Shown here piece after piece: positions 1 through 30,479 of a DNA stretch of 64,000 bases. This stretch comes from Microglena sp. YARC. Lineage: Eukaryota; Chlorophyta; Chlorophyceae; Chlamydomonadales; Chlamydomonadaceae. The translations under genes were made by a program, and so were the position numbers. Each line of letters begins with the position of its first letter. Position 1 is the first letter of the stretch. The stretch lies in assembly GCA_022414725.1 (NCBI GenBank), contig CM039462.1:2779024-2843023 (forward strand). The letters are read 5' to 3'. The notes under the pieces are model-generated. The model was not told the DNA's origin. It saw only the letters and a program-made list of their open reading frames with translations, and did not search any database.

Positions 1-166
<166 letters not shown>

Positions 167-171
167 TTCCC

Positions 172-1137
172 TGGTGCCCTGCTGGACACCAAATGTGCCC
201 TCGGCTTTTCTGCGCACGGGTCGAAAACAGAAATCCCTTGACCTCCAGCCCAATTAGTATCAGATATGGACATCAGCTGCTGCAACTGATGCTCAGACCC
301 GCGCCCTCGTAGTAATGATCCGCGTACTTATGATCCAGCCGGGAAATTAAAGCGGTCGCCGCCGTTGTCAGTGAACAACCGCAACCGACGGACAACCAAC
401 TCTAAACAATCTGTAGGTCAAATCTCAACCGAATGTAAACCGAGTCTGTTTCTGTGACAGCTAATGGGGTAGACCTCAACCGACTGGCTTCATATCTATG
501 AGCCAGGAACTGCGTTCTTATCATCCAGGGACTGCGTGGCTTCAGCGCGTGCATTCGCGACCCCCTTCGCATAGATCTCGATCGCGCACGCAGCGCTGTA
601 TGCAGTTGAAGATTCTGCTGTACCTGCTATCCAGGTATAGCCGGTGTCCGAGAGCTGATCTGCATCTGCCAGAAATGTTCTCATCTTTCCCCGCCCAAGC
701 CCGATCTGAGCCCTACAGCGCCTCGACGAGGCCGGTTGGAGGTGTTGGCGAGTTGCTGCGCACGTTCGATTACGCAGGGATTCTCGTAGCCTGAACTTCG
801 TATCAGTCCAAATATCCCTCTCCCCTTATTTGAATTGCTCCTCTACCCATTCGATTGTACCACGGGCACACACACGCACTCCCGTTTGAATCGCCTAGGG
901 GGGAAATGTCCCATCCCACCCCCACACAGGCCCGAATTTGAGATAGCCACCTCTACCTCATAATTAGCAGCGGGCTACCCGATGCGGCCGGTATCAGCTG
1001 CCCGCCTGCGCGCAACCGCTGGGACTTCTCCTGTCATGTTGCACGGGCCTGGGCCTGACGCGGTTTTTTAATCACACGCACCCCAACACGGTGCCTAGAC
1101 ACCCGCTCGCTGCTGACCACCCCTCACCAGCCACCTA
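172..1137. other. Low-repeat sequence upstream of the SBP exon 1
   Basis: This stretch has no microsatellite or recognisable transposon. It contains short open frames with no family resemblance. It directly precedes the first recognised SBP exon, so it may hold the promoter, the 5' UTR or an earlier exon. No convincing TATA box or upstream coding exon could be picked out. Confidence 0.4.
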
Positions 1138-1142
1138 GGTCC

Positions 1143-19586
<18,444 letters not shown>

Positions 19587-19745
19587 AGAGAAAGAGAAGG
19601 AGATAGGCAGATAGATAGGCAGGCAGACAGGCAGGCAGACAAGCAGGCAGACAGACAGACAGACAGACAAACAGATAGACAGACAGGCAGGCAGGCAGGC
19701 AGGCAGAAGATGGACGGAAGGACAGACGGACGGATGGACGGTATG
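19587..19745. repeat. (GACA/GGCA)n microsatellite after the SBP stop
   Basis: A compound tetranucleotide array begins right after the stop codon, in the presumed 3' UTR. Confidence 0.9.
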
Positions 19746-19881
19746 GAAGCAAGCATTTGGACACGCTGGGATACACCTCTGAGTTAGTCGCTGGTGTGAG
19801 AAACAGACTGCTGGGGTAGAATACCATATAGGCATACAGGCGATAAACCAAGTAGAAGCCATAGAAGTCTGTAGATGTAAG

Positions 19882-20090
19882 CCCCTTTCAGTGATGCACA
19901 TTGGTCTAGTGGTAGACCAAATCGCTTGAGAACGAAGAGTCGGGGGTTCGATTCCCCCTATGGTCGCCCTTAGCGTTGCAGGTCGTTGTCAACCGCGATG
20001 GTAGCTTGTCCAGTTGAGGTAGAAGACTGCTCTCTACCCGCGTACGACGGGTTCCCTTAACACCACGCCCCACTAGGCGTTATCATTATC
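19882..20090 (+). mobile_element. tRNA-derived SINE (copy 3, best preserved)
   Basis: A box tggtctagtggtagacc and B box gggttcgattcccc sit in a tRNA-like head. The body contains gcgttgcaggtcgttgtcaa and the 3' end is ccccactaggcgttatcatt. Full length is about 208 bp. Confidence 0.88.
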
Positions 20091-20097
20091 TGTTGAT

Positions 20098-20225
20098 GTA
20101 GATAAATACATGAATAAATAAACAAATGAATAGTAAGCCTTATTACGCGGCGCGAGGTTGAGGGGGCCAGCCTATTTGCTTGCACTGCTTGCACTGCTTG
20201 CACTGCTTGCACTGCTTGCACCAAA
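20098..20225 (-). mobile_element. Retroelement 3' end with TTTA-type tail
   Basis: On the minus strand: ctggccccctcaacctcgcg then taaggcttactattcatttg with a TTTA-rich tail. A four-fold gcttgcact 10-bp repeat lies at its right end. Confidence 0.6.
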
Positions 20226-20269
20226 CATAGGCGTGTAGTGTAGATGTAGTTGCCAGTTGAAGGGTGACC

Positions 20270-20630
20270 ATCTGGTGACAGCCAACGATTGGTCCGCACA
20301 GGGTCAAGGGACAGGGGGGCGGGGAACGATGCATTTGAAGACTTGTTACAGATCAGGCAGCAGACAGTGATTGTTACACACAGGGTCAAGGGACAGGGGG
20401 GCGAGGAACGATGAACTTGAAGACTTGTTACAGATCAGGCAGCAACCAGCGATTGTTACACACAGGGTCAAGGGACAGGGGGGCAGAGAACGATGAACGT
20501 GAAGACTTGTTACAGATCAGGCAGCAACCAGCGATTGTTACACACAGGGTCAAGGGACAGGGGGGCGGAGAACGATGAACGTGAAGACTTGAAACAGATC
20601 AGGCAGCAGACAGTAATTTTTACTATGTCA
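20270..20630. repeat. 82-bp minisatellite, about 4 copies
   Basis: Units of about 82 bp contain cagggtcaagggacaggg, gacttgttacagatcaggca and gcgattgttacaca. Confidence 0.85.
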
Positions 20631-20879
20631 GGAATTACATGTTCGAAGTTGTAGAAATGTACGAACACGAGCTTATATCTGGACCCACACAAGCATGTAG
20701 GCAAGCCACGCCAACCCCCGATTGTCGAACCAATTCCGGTTGGCGTCAAGCTAAATTGAAACTGCCAGTTCTGTGAAGTTTACAGGATGGAAGTAAACAT
20801 ATATAAATCTAAGTTATATTATTTAGTGATGCCCGTGAGAGACAACCTGTTGCTGCCAACAGGGATACTCGTGTACTCT

Positions 20880-22131
20880 TACATTACATTACATTACATG
20901 TTAAAGTCTACTTGACACCGCGAGGGTGTATGAGACTCTGTGCTTTAAACAAAAAGAAAAAGCACCCACAAAGCAAAAAACCCCATTACATCAGGGGTGT
21001 GTCGAGGACAAACAAACCAAACTCCCAACCACCGTTTTGGTGGCGTAGGTATTAAACCCCTTAGAGCAGGACCCAGATCTCAACCACTTACAGTGGCGGA
21101 GGTAAGAAGCTAACAAATGAGAAGTCTCAAGAAGAAAAAAAAGGGATAATAAATTACGGTGCCACTAAGCAGTCCAGGGCTTCCTGTCTTGCTCTTCTAC
21201 AAGTAGAAAGATAGTCGGCTAGGTTGCTCCAAAAAGACTTAGTGCCATTTCCATTCATAAAGGTTCTGAATGTGGAATCGCAGAATTCCACATTCCATAC
21301 GGTTAAGTCGGTATCCTCATGGACATGCCTATAAATATCTGTAAACAGATTCTGGTAGCGGAGGCGAATATCATTATAAAAAGGGCACTCAAACATATGC
21401 ATTTCATCCTCAGTTTTTTGGAACCCACACATTTGACAGTGTCTCATTGAGCGAGGGATGTGTGCTCTATCCACCACCCTCATTCTTTCTGTGTTCAGCC
21501 AATGGGAACCCATTCTAAACTGTGCTATAGAACGAATCTGATCCTGCTTATGTAAGGCGGATGTAAAAGGAATCGAGCCATTCTCATCATTGCTGTTGGC
21601 TGCGAACCATTTTTGGCATCGGAGGCGTTTAAAGCCAACCCTTCTCTCATCAGGGATGTCTCTAACTGCATCGGTGTCACTTGGGTACTTAAACCTCCAT
21701 GACTCAAAAACTTCAGACATAATACCTTCGACATCGACAGCCTCCAAAATGTTGATGTTTTTACTGGATCCTAGCTTGTGGAGAGCACAACGCAAGTCAT
21801 GAACCCAGCCAGTGTTGGAGTCAAAAGATTCCTCAAGAGCCATTCTAATGAGATCCTCAGGTTCTTTATGTATGGTCTTGTTCCAGAAGCGCAAAGCTTG
21901 TTTAAGCCAAGCAAAACACAACGGGGTTCTACCCAGCTCTTCCATGATAATATTAGATGTAGTAGATTGGCAAACACCCAACATTTGTTTAAGTATACCT
22001 CTATGCCATTTCTCACAAGCATGGTCATTTGAGATAAGTGTGTTGTTCAGAATAGAAGGAGCCCACACCTCACAGCCAAAATTCAGGATAGGTTGTAAAC
22101 GGTTCGACAAGATGGAACTTGCAAATGCCAA
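20880..22131 (-). mobile_element. 5'-truncated LINE (non-LTR retrotransposon)
   Basis: It comprises the C-terminal coding part (21154-22131) and a 3' region ending, on the minus strand, ...cggtgtcaagtagacttta + acatgtaatgtaatgtaatg. The same 3' end is found alone at about 25680-25775 and 30745-30838. The tail is (ATGTA)n, typical of LINEs with short-repeat tails. Confidence 0.85.
21154..22131 (-). pseudogene. LINE reverse transcriptase C-terminal region
   Basis: 325 codons are open. Features typical of the region after the RT domain in plant and algal LINEs: LQPILNFGCEVWAPS near the start, QFRMGSHWLNTE, then IPRSMRHCQMCGF and EDEMHMFECPFY. The last two give a C-X2-C-X9-H-X3-C zinc-knuckle-like motif. 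The RT catalytic motif (xADD) and the endonuclease lie upstream and are missing, so the element is dead by 5' truncation. The frame itself is intact to its stop, suggesting a fairly young insertion. Confidence 0.85.
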
Positions 22132-22208
22132 TATCCTAAGCTTCCTTATCTGCGCATTTATCCAACCTATCCTTAACTACGGGTGTGAAGTGTGGGCTCC
22201 AGACCGTC
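22132..22208 (+). mobile_element. Inverted LINE fragment
   Basis: On + it reads AFIQPILNYGCEVWAPD, matching LQPILNFGCEVWAPS of the adjacent minus-strand LINE. The two lie head to head and overlap in homology, so this is a second copy and not a simple continuation. Confidence 0.75.
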
Positions 22209-22211
22209 TGG

Positions 22212-22420
22212 GTAATGAGAACGCCTGGTGGGGCATGGTGTTAAGAGAGCCCGATGTACGCGGGTGGGGAGCGGTCTCCTACCTCAACTGGGCAAGCTAC
22301 CATCGCGGATGACGACTACCTGCAACGCCAAGGGCGACCGAGGGGGGAGACAAACCCCCGACTCTTCATTCTTGAGCGATCTAGCCTACCACTAGACCGT
22401 TCAAATCACTGAAAGAGGCT
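22212..22420 (-). mobile_element. tRNA-derived SINE (copy 4)
   Basis: Full-length on the minus strand: head with agtcgggggtttg (B-box-like) and the 3' end ccaggcgttctcattacc. It abuts the LINE fragment. Confidence 0.82.
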
Positions 22421-23970
22421 GTCAATGAAATATTAATACTTTTCAAAATCTTGAAGGAAAGTGTGAAATTATTCAGAATAAGTTTTTTGAAAAGGGCTCT
22501 TGGCGTTAGAGATAACACCTTTACCGACTTGGTCATTAATTAACTCGATATATCACCTACATGGGCTTAATGGTTGAGACAATGTACTGGTAGGAATAAA
22601 AACGTTGACTGTCAGGACGGTGATTTTGTGAAAAGAGCCTAGCTAGAGAATGTTATCAGGGCAGCCAGAGATAGAAACAAACAATGCTGGTCTCATAGAT
22701 TACTAAGATGCATTTAGAGAGTTGGTGTTATATGCGGTAACATTTTTCTGATATCATTAAGGATAGCCAGCTTTCATTGAGCAAGATTGATTTAGGAAAA
22801 AATGATGAAGGCACCTCTAAAAGAACAGACATTGACTTGCAAGATTCCCTGAGTATAGTGATCCCCAGGAATCTTGGTGATAACCAAGGAATCGGTATTA
22901 AAACTATTACGTATGCAAATTGGATGATGTCAGAGGATATAAACCACAGTTCCACATCCACTAAAATAAAATTGAAAATTGAAAATTCGAACTTCCAAGT
23001 AAGTCACACATCCGGGGACAGTTGACCCTACTAAGTCCGAGTCCGGATCGGGGATACATCCACTAACTGATTAAATCAGAGGGACATTAAATGCACATCA
23101 AGACTACGTTTTCTAGCTTACTGTTGGCGATTGCAATTAGCAAATGTATCCCGCTGCACGTCGTTTCACCTTGGCATACCCACGTGGACAACTTAGTAAT
23201 ATTTTCCAACATTCAACAACAAATGTAATAATCATAGACAACTGAACTACAAACCCAGAAAACATCGCGATCCATACCCCACCCCCGGGGCCGATCTCCA
23301 GGGGACCCGCCAGGGCACCCTACTATTTCCGATTGGTAAATGTATTGGTTCATATGCGTCATAGACCACAGCGTGCCAGTAAGTCGAGGTTCAACTCTCA
23401 AAACATATTTGGGCCGAATATATATATGTGATTATTGTGCTGTAGACCGGCATGGCATCTACCGGTATATACAGTGAGTGCGTGGCAATAAGATGTTCAT
23501 TAGATCCAACTGTCGATCTGCACCTCGGCCGAGCATTAACCTGGGGTGCTCCCATATTAAGCAAGAGGGCGTGGCAATACCATAAGGGCTTTTTCCTTTT
23601 TTTACTGCCGAAGACGGCGAGCAGCAAAATTTGGAATTTCTGGCTGCAATTTATAATTTATAGTATCTTTGTAACCATGTTAAAGTAACATATGGTTCAA
23701 CTGCCTATGTGCATCTCAGCCTAACATGAATCTGGGAAGCTTTCGGCTTTCATATAAAGCAAGAATCCAGACCAAACGAACATTCATTACTACTCCTATT
23801 GACCACGACAGACAAGCTATGGTAGTATGCACCAGGGTGGTTCAGGACGCTGCGTCCTCTGTCGCAGACGCCACGTCGATGAATCCGTTGCGTCGCAGGA
23901 CTCAGGCTATATAATTGGTTGCGTCTCAGACAGCAGAGCTGGGGGGCCTCCTGAAGTACCCTGGTATGCA
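22421..23970. other. Unassigned sequence
   Basis: About 1.5 kb of AT-richer sequence without tandem repeats or recognisable genes. Short open frames (for example 22777-23025 on +) have no family resemblance. Confidence 0.4.
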
Positions 23971-23973
23971 TAT

Positions 23974-24150
23974 GCAGGGACAGGAACCGGCATATCATAT
24001 GATATTGACCGAAGGTGAGTACGATCTTATATGATATCACACAAATTGCATCACGTGATATCGTATATAAATGGCAATTTTAGCCTAGCCAGACTGCCGG
24101 CATCATACAAACATATTATATACCATATTGCCGCACTTGGCCGTTCCCTT
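23974..24150. mobile_element. hAT-like element, ATATCATATGAT word type (copy 1)
   Basis: aaccggcatatcatatgat on the left and accatattgccg on the right, with internal tatgatatcac and ggcaattttagcctagccag. Same layout as the copies at 51893-52071 and 62467-62600. The ends are decayed. Confidence 0.6.
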
Positions 24151-24224
24151 CATAAATAAATAAATAAATACATAAATCTGAACTTCCAAGATATGTCAAA
24201 ACGACACTTCTAAGGACGTGGGGT

Positions 24225-24600
24225 TAAGGGAACAGGCTCATAAGTATGCAATGGACGGGCTTACATCACACCCAGAGTCCAGTTACCATGGCGGTCGACG
24301 ACCATCTGGGTGGGCCCAGGTGATTCCCTTCATACAGTTATGTGCAGTGAGAACTCAGGGCCTCCGCCAGTAAAACGATTTGTTGGGGCCCAGTTCATCA
24401 GTGCCTTTGTTGCTTTAGCCCCTCCTGATATCGAGGTTGGGCAGGTCACTTTAGCCACTTGGGGTACCCCTGGTCTGTAACATCATTAAAACGATTTGTC
24501 GGGGCCCAGTTCATCAGATCTTGCTTTCGCAACGCCCCTCGTGAATCGAGGTTGGGCAGGACCCTTAAGCCCATTTGGCTACCCCTAGACTGTAACATAC
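24225..24600 (+). mobile_element. Two tandem retroelement 3' ends (ggactgtaac family)
   Basis: Two partial copies in a row: cagttcatcagtgcc ... cccctggtctgtaacatc (about 24340-24485) and cagttcatcagatc ... cccctagactgtaacata (about 24490-24600). A degenerate SINE body precedes them. Confidence 0.6.
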
Positions 24601-24787
24601 GACGGTAATATATAATGGCGACTATAGCTAGCTCCGGCTTACGCTGTGGTGTCCTTAACTTCACGTCCTGTGAGTAATTGTACTACACGGATGTAACAAT
24701 TTCAATTTCTATACACACTTACACAAAATTCACATATAATCCTCCCAGTCTAGGGAATTTTCAGGGAGACCCACCCTTTGAGGCGTA

Positions 24788-24828
24788 AATCCCCCCCCCC
24801 CCCCCCCCCCCCACACACACACACAAAA
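24788..24828. repeat. C(n)-(CA)n tract
   Basis: About 22 C followed by CA repeats. Confidence 0.9.
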
Positions 24829-24929
24829 ACAATTCAGTGAGAGTGCGTGGTAATAAGATGGGGTTCGACTCTCAATCTGTATTTCGGCCGGAAATGGATC
24901 TGGGATAGCACCCACTCCGCTAGTCTTCC

Positions 24930-25515
24930 AGGCTGGTCAGTGCTGCGGTACAAGGGAAGAGAAGCAATGTGAGTTATACTTCTGTGATGGGATATTCAAT
25001 ATATTTATACTCTTTCTATTGAATACCGGTACATATAATAATATATTATTTTATATTCATGCAGCACAGGGGTATCTAGGAGATAGTAGATATGGTTTTT
25101 TTTTTTTTTTTTTAATGCGGCACAGGGGTAGAGGAACAATGCGAGTTACAATTGTGTGATGGTATATTCAATACATTTATAATATTTATATTGAATGCGT
25201 GCATGTTAATATATATTTATGCAGCGCAGGGGTAGCCGACATATGTTGTTTGTTAATGCTTTAATGTGTTACAGGGGTAGAGGAGCAATGCAAGTTATAA
25301 TTGTGTGATGGGATATTCAATATATTTATAACATTTATATTTAGCACATTTATATTATTGTATATTTGTGCGGCATTGGGGCACAGGAGCAATGCCAGTT
25401 TGCATTTTGTGATAACATATTCAATATATTATAATATTTAGATTGCATACATTTATATGATTGTTTATTTATGCGGCACAGGGGTAGAGGAACAATGTGA
25501 GTTAGGGTTGTGTGA
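24930..25515. repeat. About 130-bp AT-rich minisatellite, 4 copies
   Basis: Units contain gcggcacaggggtagaggaa, caatgcgagtta, tgtgatgggatattcaa and tatatttataatatttat. Confidence 0.8.
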
Positions 25516-25664
25516 TGGGATGGAATTGGATTGGATTGTTTTGATGACGATGATTACCATACCATTTCCCCTGTTATTTTTATTTTTTACTGCCTAAGAC
25601 TGCAGGCTGCCAAATTGCTAGTTGGAGCCATGTAACCAAGTACAAGTTCAATTTTAGAGGTTTA

Positions 25665-25775
25665 CATACATACATACATTACATGTTAAAGTCTACTTGA
25701 CACCGCGAGGGTGTATGAGACTCTGTGCTTTAAACAAAAAGAAAAAGCACCCACAAAGCAAAAAACCCCATGACG
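25665..25775 (-). mobile_element. LINE 3' end
   Basis: Matches the 3' end of the LINE at 20880-22131 (aagtctacttgacaccgcga, then ctctgtgctttaaac). Its ATGTA-type tail is adjacent to CATA repeats. Confidence 0.78.
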
Positions 25776-25799
25776 GGATATTTACCCCTGGACAGTGGT

Positions 25800-26290
25800 A
25801 AAAACTGCTTACTACATCCCGCGCCCCTCGAGTCACTGGTTAACGAAGACAGACCCCCCTTTGACTGAAAAATTACCGTCTTTGTGCAACACGACGCAAA
25901 TTGAGCGACTCGCTGCGACCCCAGCGCGCATGCTGCCCCCCCAACCGCCGGGGCTCCGCGCTTCACACTCTGCCCTAAACCGTACTCTGCCACAATCCTC
26001 GAAATCAGGCTTGCGTCGCAACTTTGCTACACAACTGGACATACTGAAAGTGAGGGGAACAAGTCCTATGCAGCGTCGCAAGCGACGCAGAAAATTGGCG
26101 GAGTGTGTTGGCAACAGAACGAAAGGTGGCAACGATGGAGCTGACCGAAGCCACTTATTTATGAGACAGTTGGCTGACGAGTCAGGCTTCAATTTTTTTG
26201 TCGGCCGGTCGGTTGGTCGGTCGGTCGGACGGACAAATGGGTAACCCTGGGGGCTCCCGCCCCCCAGAAGGGAGGGCTCCGCCAAAAACG
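25800..26290 (+). repeat. Composite of two dispersed repeat families
   Basis: The first part (ttgagcgactcgctgcgacc, ggctccgcgcttcacactc) belongs to the 12240 family. The second part (gtcctatgcagcgtcgcaag to gggctccgccaaaaa) belongs to the 5052 family and includes (GGTC)n at about 26203-26230. Confidence 0.6.
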
Positions 26291-26341
26291 GCAGTGAGTG
26301 CGACCATTACTAGCCTATTCTCTTGTACCTTGACACATATG

Positions 26342-27335
26342 TAGGGGTCGGCTATGTTATATAATATTAGTGAATGAATAATATTACATAATATTATATA
26401 ATATTAGTCGGACGAGCCATCTCACCAGAATTTCGAATTTATTTGACAAACTAATATTATTGTGACACTGTAAAAATATTAGTAGGGTTGGGCCGACATA
26501 TAAACGTATAAGATACGTTTATACGTTTATACGTATAAATACGCCGTATGGTTTTTCTCAAATCGACCTTGTATACATCGTATAAAGAAGTATTGTCTGT
26601 ACTTCGAAAAGTACAGCACACGTCCCGGCAATTAACTTTGAGGAAGGGCTTAACTTGGTTTGCATTCTATTTTTGATTTAGATAGCTCATTGGAAAGCTT
26701 TTGACCTCCTCTATCATAATATGCAATACAATTCACCATTCGCATGCACCATTGTATAAACAGTTGGCCTAAAGGTTGATCTAGATAGCCAGAATGGCAC
26801 ACATATCAGAGCGCCACCTAGCCTTCCATTCCACAAGCTGTGCTCCTACATGGGCTTGAAGGATTGATGGTGCAAGCCTAGTGCAATGTGAACATGGACA
26901 ATATTGCAATACCGTTATGAACTTGTATAATACAGTTATATGTTATACACTTATACAGTTTTATAATATACACTTATACAGTTATATAATATACCAACTG
27001 GCATTTAATTGCTCCCTTAGATTGGCACCGCGCTTCTTCACCGGTCGACGCGCTTTCTAGTCGTGATTTCTTTTCTGAGATTTGGACAACTTAAACTTGC
27101 CAGATTATTTGTCTGAGAGTTGATATGTGATGCCAATGAAATTAGCTACGCGGCAATACCTTTTCACCCATGTAAAAGTATTTTCTCAAGAAGTGCCTAA
27201 TTTGTATATACGTTTTTATACGTTTATATGTATACGTTTATACGGCTTATAAAAACAAAATAATACGTTTGCTTCCCAACCCTAAATATTAGTTGATATT
27301 AGTTTTCAAACACTAAAATTAGTTGCTGTTCCCTA
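26342..27335 (-). mobile_element. hAT-like MITE, CTAATATTAG type, interrupted (copy 5)
   Basis: Ends TAGGGGTCGGCTATG and TTGCTGTTCCCTA with the perfect 8-bp duplication cacatatg. It is split by the element at 26483-27284. Confidence 0.92.
26483..27284. mobile_element. hAT-like element, TATACGTTT word type, nested
   Basis: An 802-bp element with ends TAGGGTTGGGCCGA and GCTTCCCAACCCTA and the perfect 8-bp duplication aatattag. Both termini carry repeats of tatacgtttatacg. The centre is unique, and no transposase frame was seen. Confidence 0.92.
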
Positions 27336-27364
27336 CACATATGCACACGCCACTATTGTTTTCA

Positions 27365-27600
27365 ACGACGCAGATTGACTCTCTCAACATGTTGTTTGTG
27401 GCCTGCGGTTCGAGCCCTTGCCTGGTTGCCAAATTTCAGACCTGCCGCATTGAAAGAGGATGAGATCTTCCCTCCGTGCTGTCGCGCGGTAGTCCGACGC
27501 AGATTGACTCTCTTCTCATGTTTTGTATGTGGTCTACGGTACTATTCTCTTGAATCGGCCCCTCCTCCAAATCTAGAGTAGATATTGATTGTTTGAGGTT
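27365..27600 (+). repeat. Dispersed repeat with internal duplication
   Basis: gacgcagattgactctct occurs twice. Part (ccctccgtgctgtcgcgc) recurs near 60240. Class unknown. Confidence 0.45.
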
Positions 27601-27918
27601 CGATGGCTCCTTTCAGCCAAAGTGGGGCAGAGTCGCTCTGCAGGAGTGGTACTTAAGCTTGGTTCCTTTTCATACCGGTAGTCCAGTGTGTGAAGTGGGG
27701 AGGTGGGTAGGGTGGGTAGGGTGTGTGTATGTGTGTGTGTGTGGGGGGTGGGGGGTGGGGGGTGGGGGGTCGCCGGTAGTCTAGAGTAGATATTGATTGT
27801 TTGAGGTAGGGTAGCTCCCTTCAGCCAGAGCGGGTCACGGTCGCTCAGCAGGAGTGGTACATCGGCTTGGTTCCGTTTCATACCGGTAGTCCAGTGTGTG
27901 CGGGGGGTAGGGGGTAGG

Positions 27919-27961
<43 letters not shown>

Positions 27962-28050
27962 GGGGGGGGCGGGGGGTCGCCGGTAGTCCAGAGTAGATAT
28001 TGATTGTTTGAGGTAGGGTAGATCCCTTCAGCCAGAGTGGCCAGCCCAGG
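27585..28050. repeat. About 190-bp minisatellite with embedded (GT)n
   Basis: 2.3 units containing gtagatattgattgtttgag, cttggttccgtttcatacc, ggtagtccagtgtgtg and a variable GT/G array. Confidence 0.85.
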
Positions 28051-28089
28051 ACACATAAGCACACCCCACTGTTTTTTTACGACGATGTA

Positions 28090-28560
28090 GAATGACTCAA
28101 GTAAAGAAAAGTAAAGAAAAGCCCTGGTGCTTGTTTCCTTACCTCATGAGGTTCACACCCCAATCAAGCAGCAGCTGCCTAGACGCTGCTCAGACAAGTT
28201 CTAAGAGCGTGTCGCAAGCGACACGAAAAATCGCTTTAGCAGTCACCGGCAGGGAGTTTCGGAAGTAGTAGAGAAAGTAGCTACTCGTAGCCGAATAGAG
28301 CTACAAACATTGAACAACTTTTGCGAAGGATTTTGACCGCTGCGATGCTGACAACTCTAGTCATGCGCACTCCAACTATGAGCAAAAATGGTGGGTGCGG
28401 AGGTGGTCGGAATCGTTCAAAGTGGATATCTGTCGGACAGACGGACGGACGGACAGCGGACAGCGGACAGACGGCGGAGAGAGACACGGGGTGAATCTAG
28501 GGCTTCAGCCCCGGGACCCCTGAGGGGTCCAGAGGGGGCTAAAGCGAAAACCGAAAAGAA
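28090..28560. repeat. Partial 90-bp repeat unit plus 5052-family repeat
   Basis: One and a half units of the 90-bp repeat flank a segment with gtgtcgcaagcgacacg and gacggacggacggacagcg, related to the 5052 family. Confidence 0.6.
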
Positions 28561-29205
28561 AAGCCCTGGTATATGTTTCCTTTACCTCATGAAGTTCACA
28601 CCCCAATCAAACAGCAGCTGCCTAAAAGCTGATCAGAATACCGAAAAGAAAAGCCCTGGTGTTTGTTTCCTTTACCTCATGAGGTTCACACCCCAATCAA
28701 GCAGCAGCTGCCTAGACGCTGATCAGAAAACAGAAAATAAAAGCCCTGGTGTTTGATTCCTTTACCTCATGAGGTTCACACCCCAATCAAACAGCAGCTG
28801 CCTAGAAGCTGATAAAAAAACCGAAAAGAAAAGCCCTGGTGTTTGTTTCCTTTACCTCATGAGGTTCACACCCCAACCAAACAGCAGCTGCCTAGAAGCT
28901 GATCAAAAAACCGAAAAGAAAAGCCCTGGTGTTTGTTTCCTTTACCTCATGAGGTTCACACCCCAATCAAACAGCAGCTGCCTAGAAGCTGATAAAAAAC
29001 CCGAAAAGAAAAGCCCTGGTGTTTGTTTCCTTTACCTCATGAGGTTCACACCCCAATCAAACAGCAGCTGCCTAGAAGCTGATCAAAAAACCGAAAAGAA
29101 AAGCCCTGGTGTTTGTTTCCTTTACCTCATGAGGTTCACACCCCAATCAAACAGCAGCTGCCTAGAGGCTGCTCAGAAGGCTGCTCAGAAGGCCTAAAAG
29201 AAAAG
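28545..29205. repeat. 90-bp minisatellite, about 7 copies, open in frame
   Basis: Each 90-bp unit contains cctcatgaggttcacacccc, cagcagctgcctagaagctg and gaaaagaaaagccctgg. Because 90 is a multiple of 3, an open frame repeats 30 residues (SPGVCFLYLMRFTPQSNSSC-type). No start, splice or family evidence supports expression. The central part matches the inverted end of the agcagcttctaggcagct MITE. Confidence 0.88.
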
Positions 29206-29214
29206 CTCTGGTGT

Positions 29215-29560
29215 TAGTTCTCTTACATGATGAGATTCACACCCCAATCAAACCCTATTCCAACCCTAGACCCTACCTGATGAGATTCACACCCCAATCA
29301 AACCCTATTCCAACCCTAGACCCTACCTGATGAGATTCACACCCCAATCAAACCCTATTCCAACCCTAGACCCTACCTGATGAGATTCACACCCCAATCA
29401 AACCCTATTCCAACCCTAGACCCTACCTGATGAGATTCACACCCCAATCAAACCCTATTCCAACCCTAGACCCTACCTGATGAGATTCACACCCCAATCA
29501 AACCCTATTCCAACCCTAGACCCTACCTGATGAGATTCACACCCCAATCAAAAAGCAGCT
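29215..29560. repeat. 50-bp minisatellite, about 6 copies
   Basis: Units of ctgatgagattcacacccca + atcaaaccctattccaaccc + tagaccctac, nearly identical. The first half is shared with the neighbouring 90-bp unit. Confidence 0.93.
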
Positions 29561-29639
29561 GCCACATTTCTGGATCTTCTGGGGTCCCCCAAAACCTGAT
29601 CCATAACGTGAGGAGGAGAAAGTCATTTATAATAACATT

Positions 29640-30037
29640 GCATTACACTGCATTGCATTGCATCGCATTTCAATGCATCGCATTACAATGAATCACATTG
29701 TAGTATATCACATGGCACTGCGTTAAATTTTATCATATTTCATGACATTTCATTTCATTGCATTACATTGTATTACATTGCATTACACTGCATTACATTG
29801 CATTACATTGCATTACATTGCATTGCATTGCATTACATTGCATTACATTGCATTACATTAAACTGCATTGCATCACATTGCATTACATTAACCTGCATTG
29901 CATCACATTGCATTACATTAAACTGCATTGCATCACATTGCATTACATTAAACTGAATTGCATCACATTGCATTACATTGCAAGACAATGCATTCCATGG
30001 CATCACACTGCATTACATTACATTACATTACATTACA
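29640..30037. repeat. CATTA/CATTG array
   Basis: About 400 bp of cattacattg pentamers. Open frames (LHYITLHYI-type) are repeat artefacts. Confidence 0.93.
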
Positions 30038-30479
30038 CAGGGGGGGGCAGAAAGACAGATTTTGGACCGCACCTTCGATATGGTGTCCGATTCAGATGTG
30101 AGTTGGAATTGTGGACGTTTCATACAAAAAGAGGGGAAATAAAGTTGGCTAAAAGTTTTTTTTACCCCCCCCCCCACCCACCCCCCCCTCCTAAAACCCA
30201 ATTACCTCACCCTACCCCCCCTAAAATGGGGGTCATTCGAAAGATCTTTTAAAGCCCATTTCAGGTATGCTCTTACATCTTTCATGGGGTTACCCAAACG
30301 TGATTTATCGCGAAGTTAAGATTTGGGCCGCTTTGGTTGAAAAAAACTTTGGACCCCTCTAACTTTTGTACAACTTTATTTTTGGCTAAAAAAAAAACTT
30401 TTTTTTTTAAATAGTTTGAGGATAGGCTCTATCCAAAGCGAAGGTGCGGTACGCCACCTTTTTTCTTGCCCCCCCCTCG
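30038..30479. mobile_element. [14 protein letters not shown] DNA element inside the CATTA array
   Basis: Ends are gggggggcagaaag and ttttttcttgccccccc. The inner ends accgcaccttcg and gcgaaggtgcggt also form inverted repeats. Same family as 3964-4930. CATTA repeats on both sides hide the target duplication. Confidence 0.72.

Noticed and set aside
28388..29197. Repeat protein from the 90-bp units
   Set aside because: The period is a multiple of 3, so openness is cheap. There is no start context, splice evidence or homology, and the unit contains a MITE terminus.
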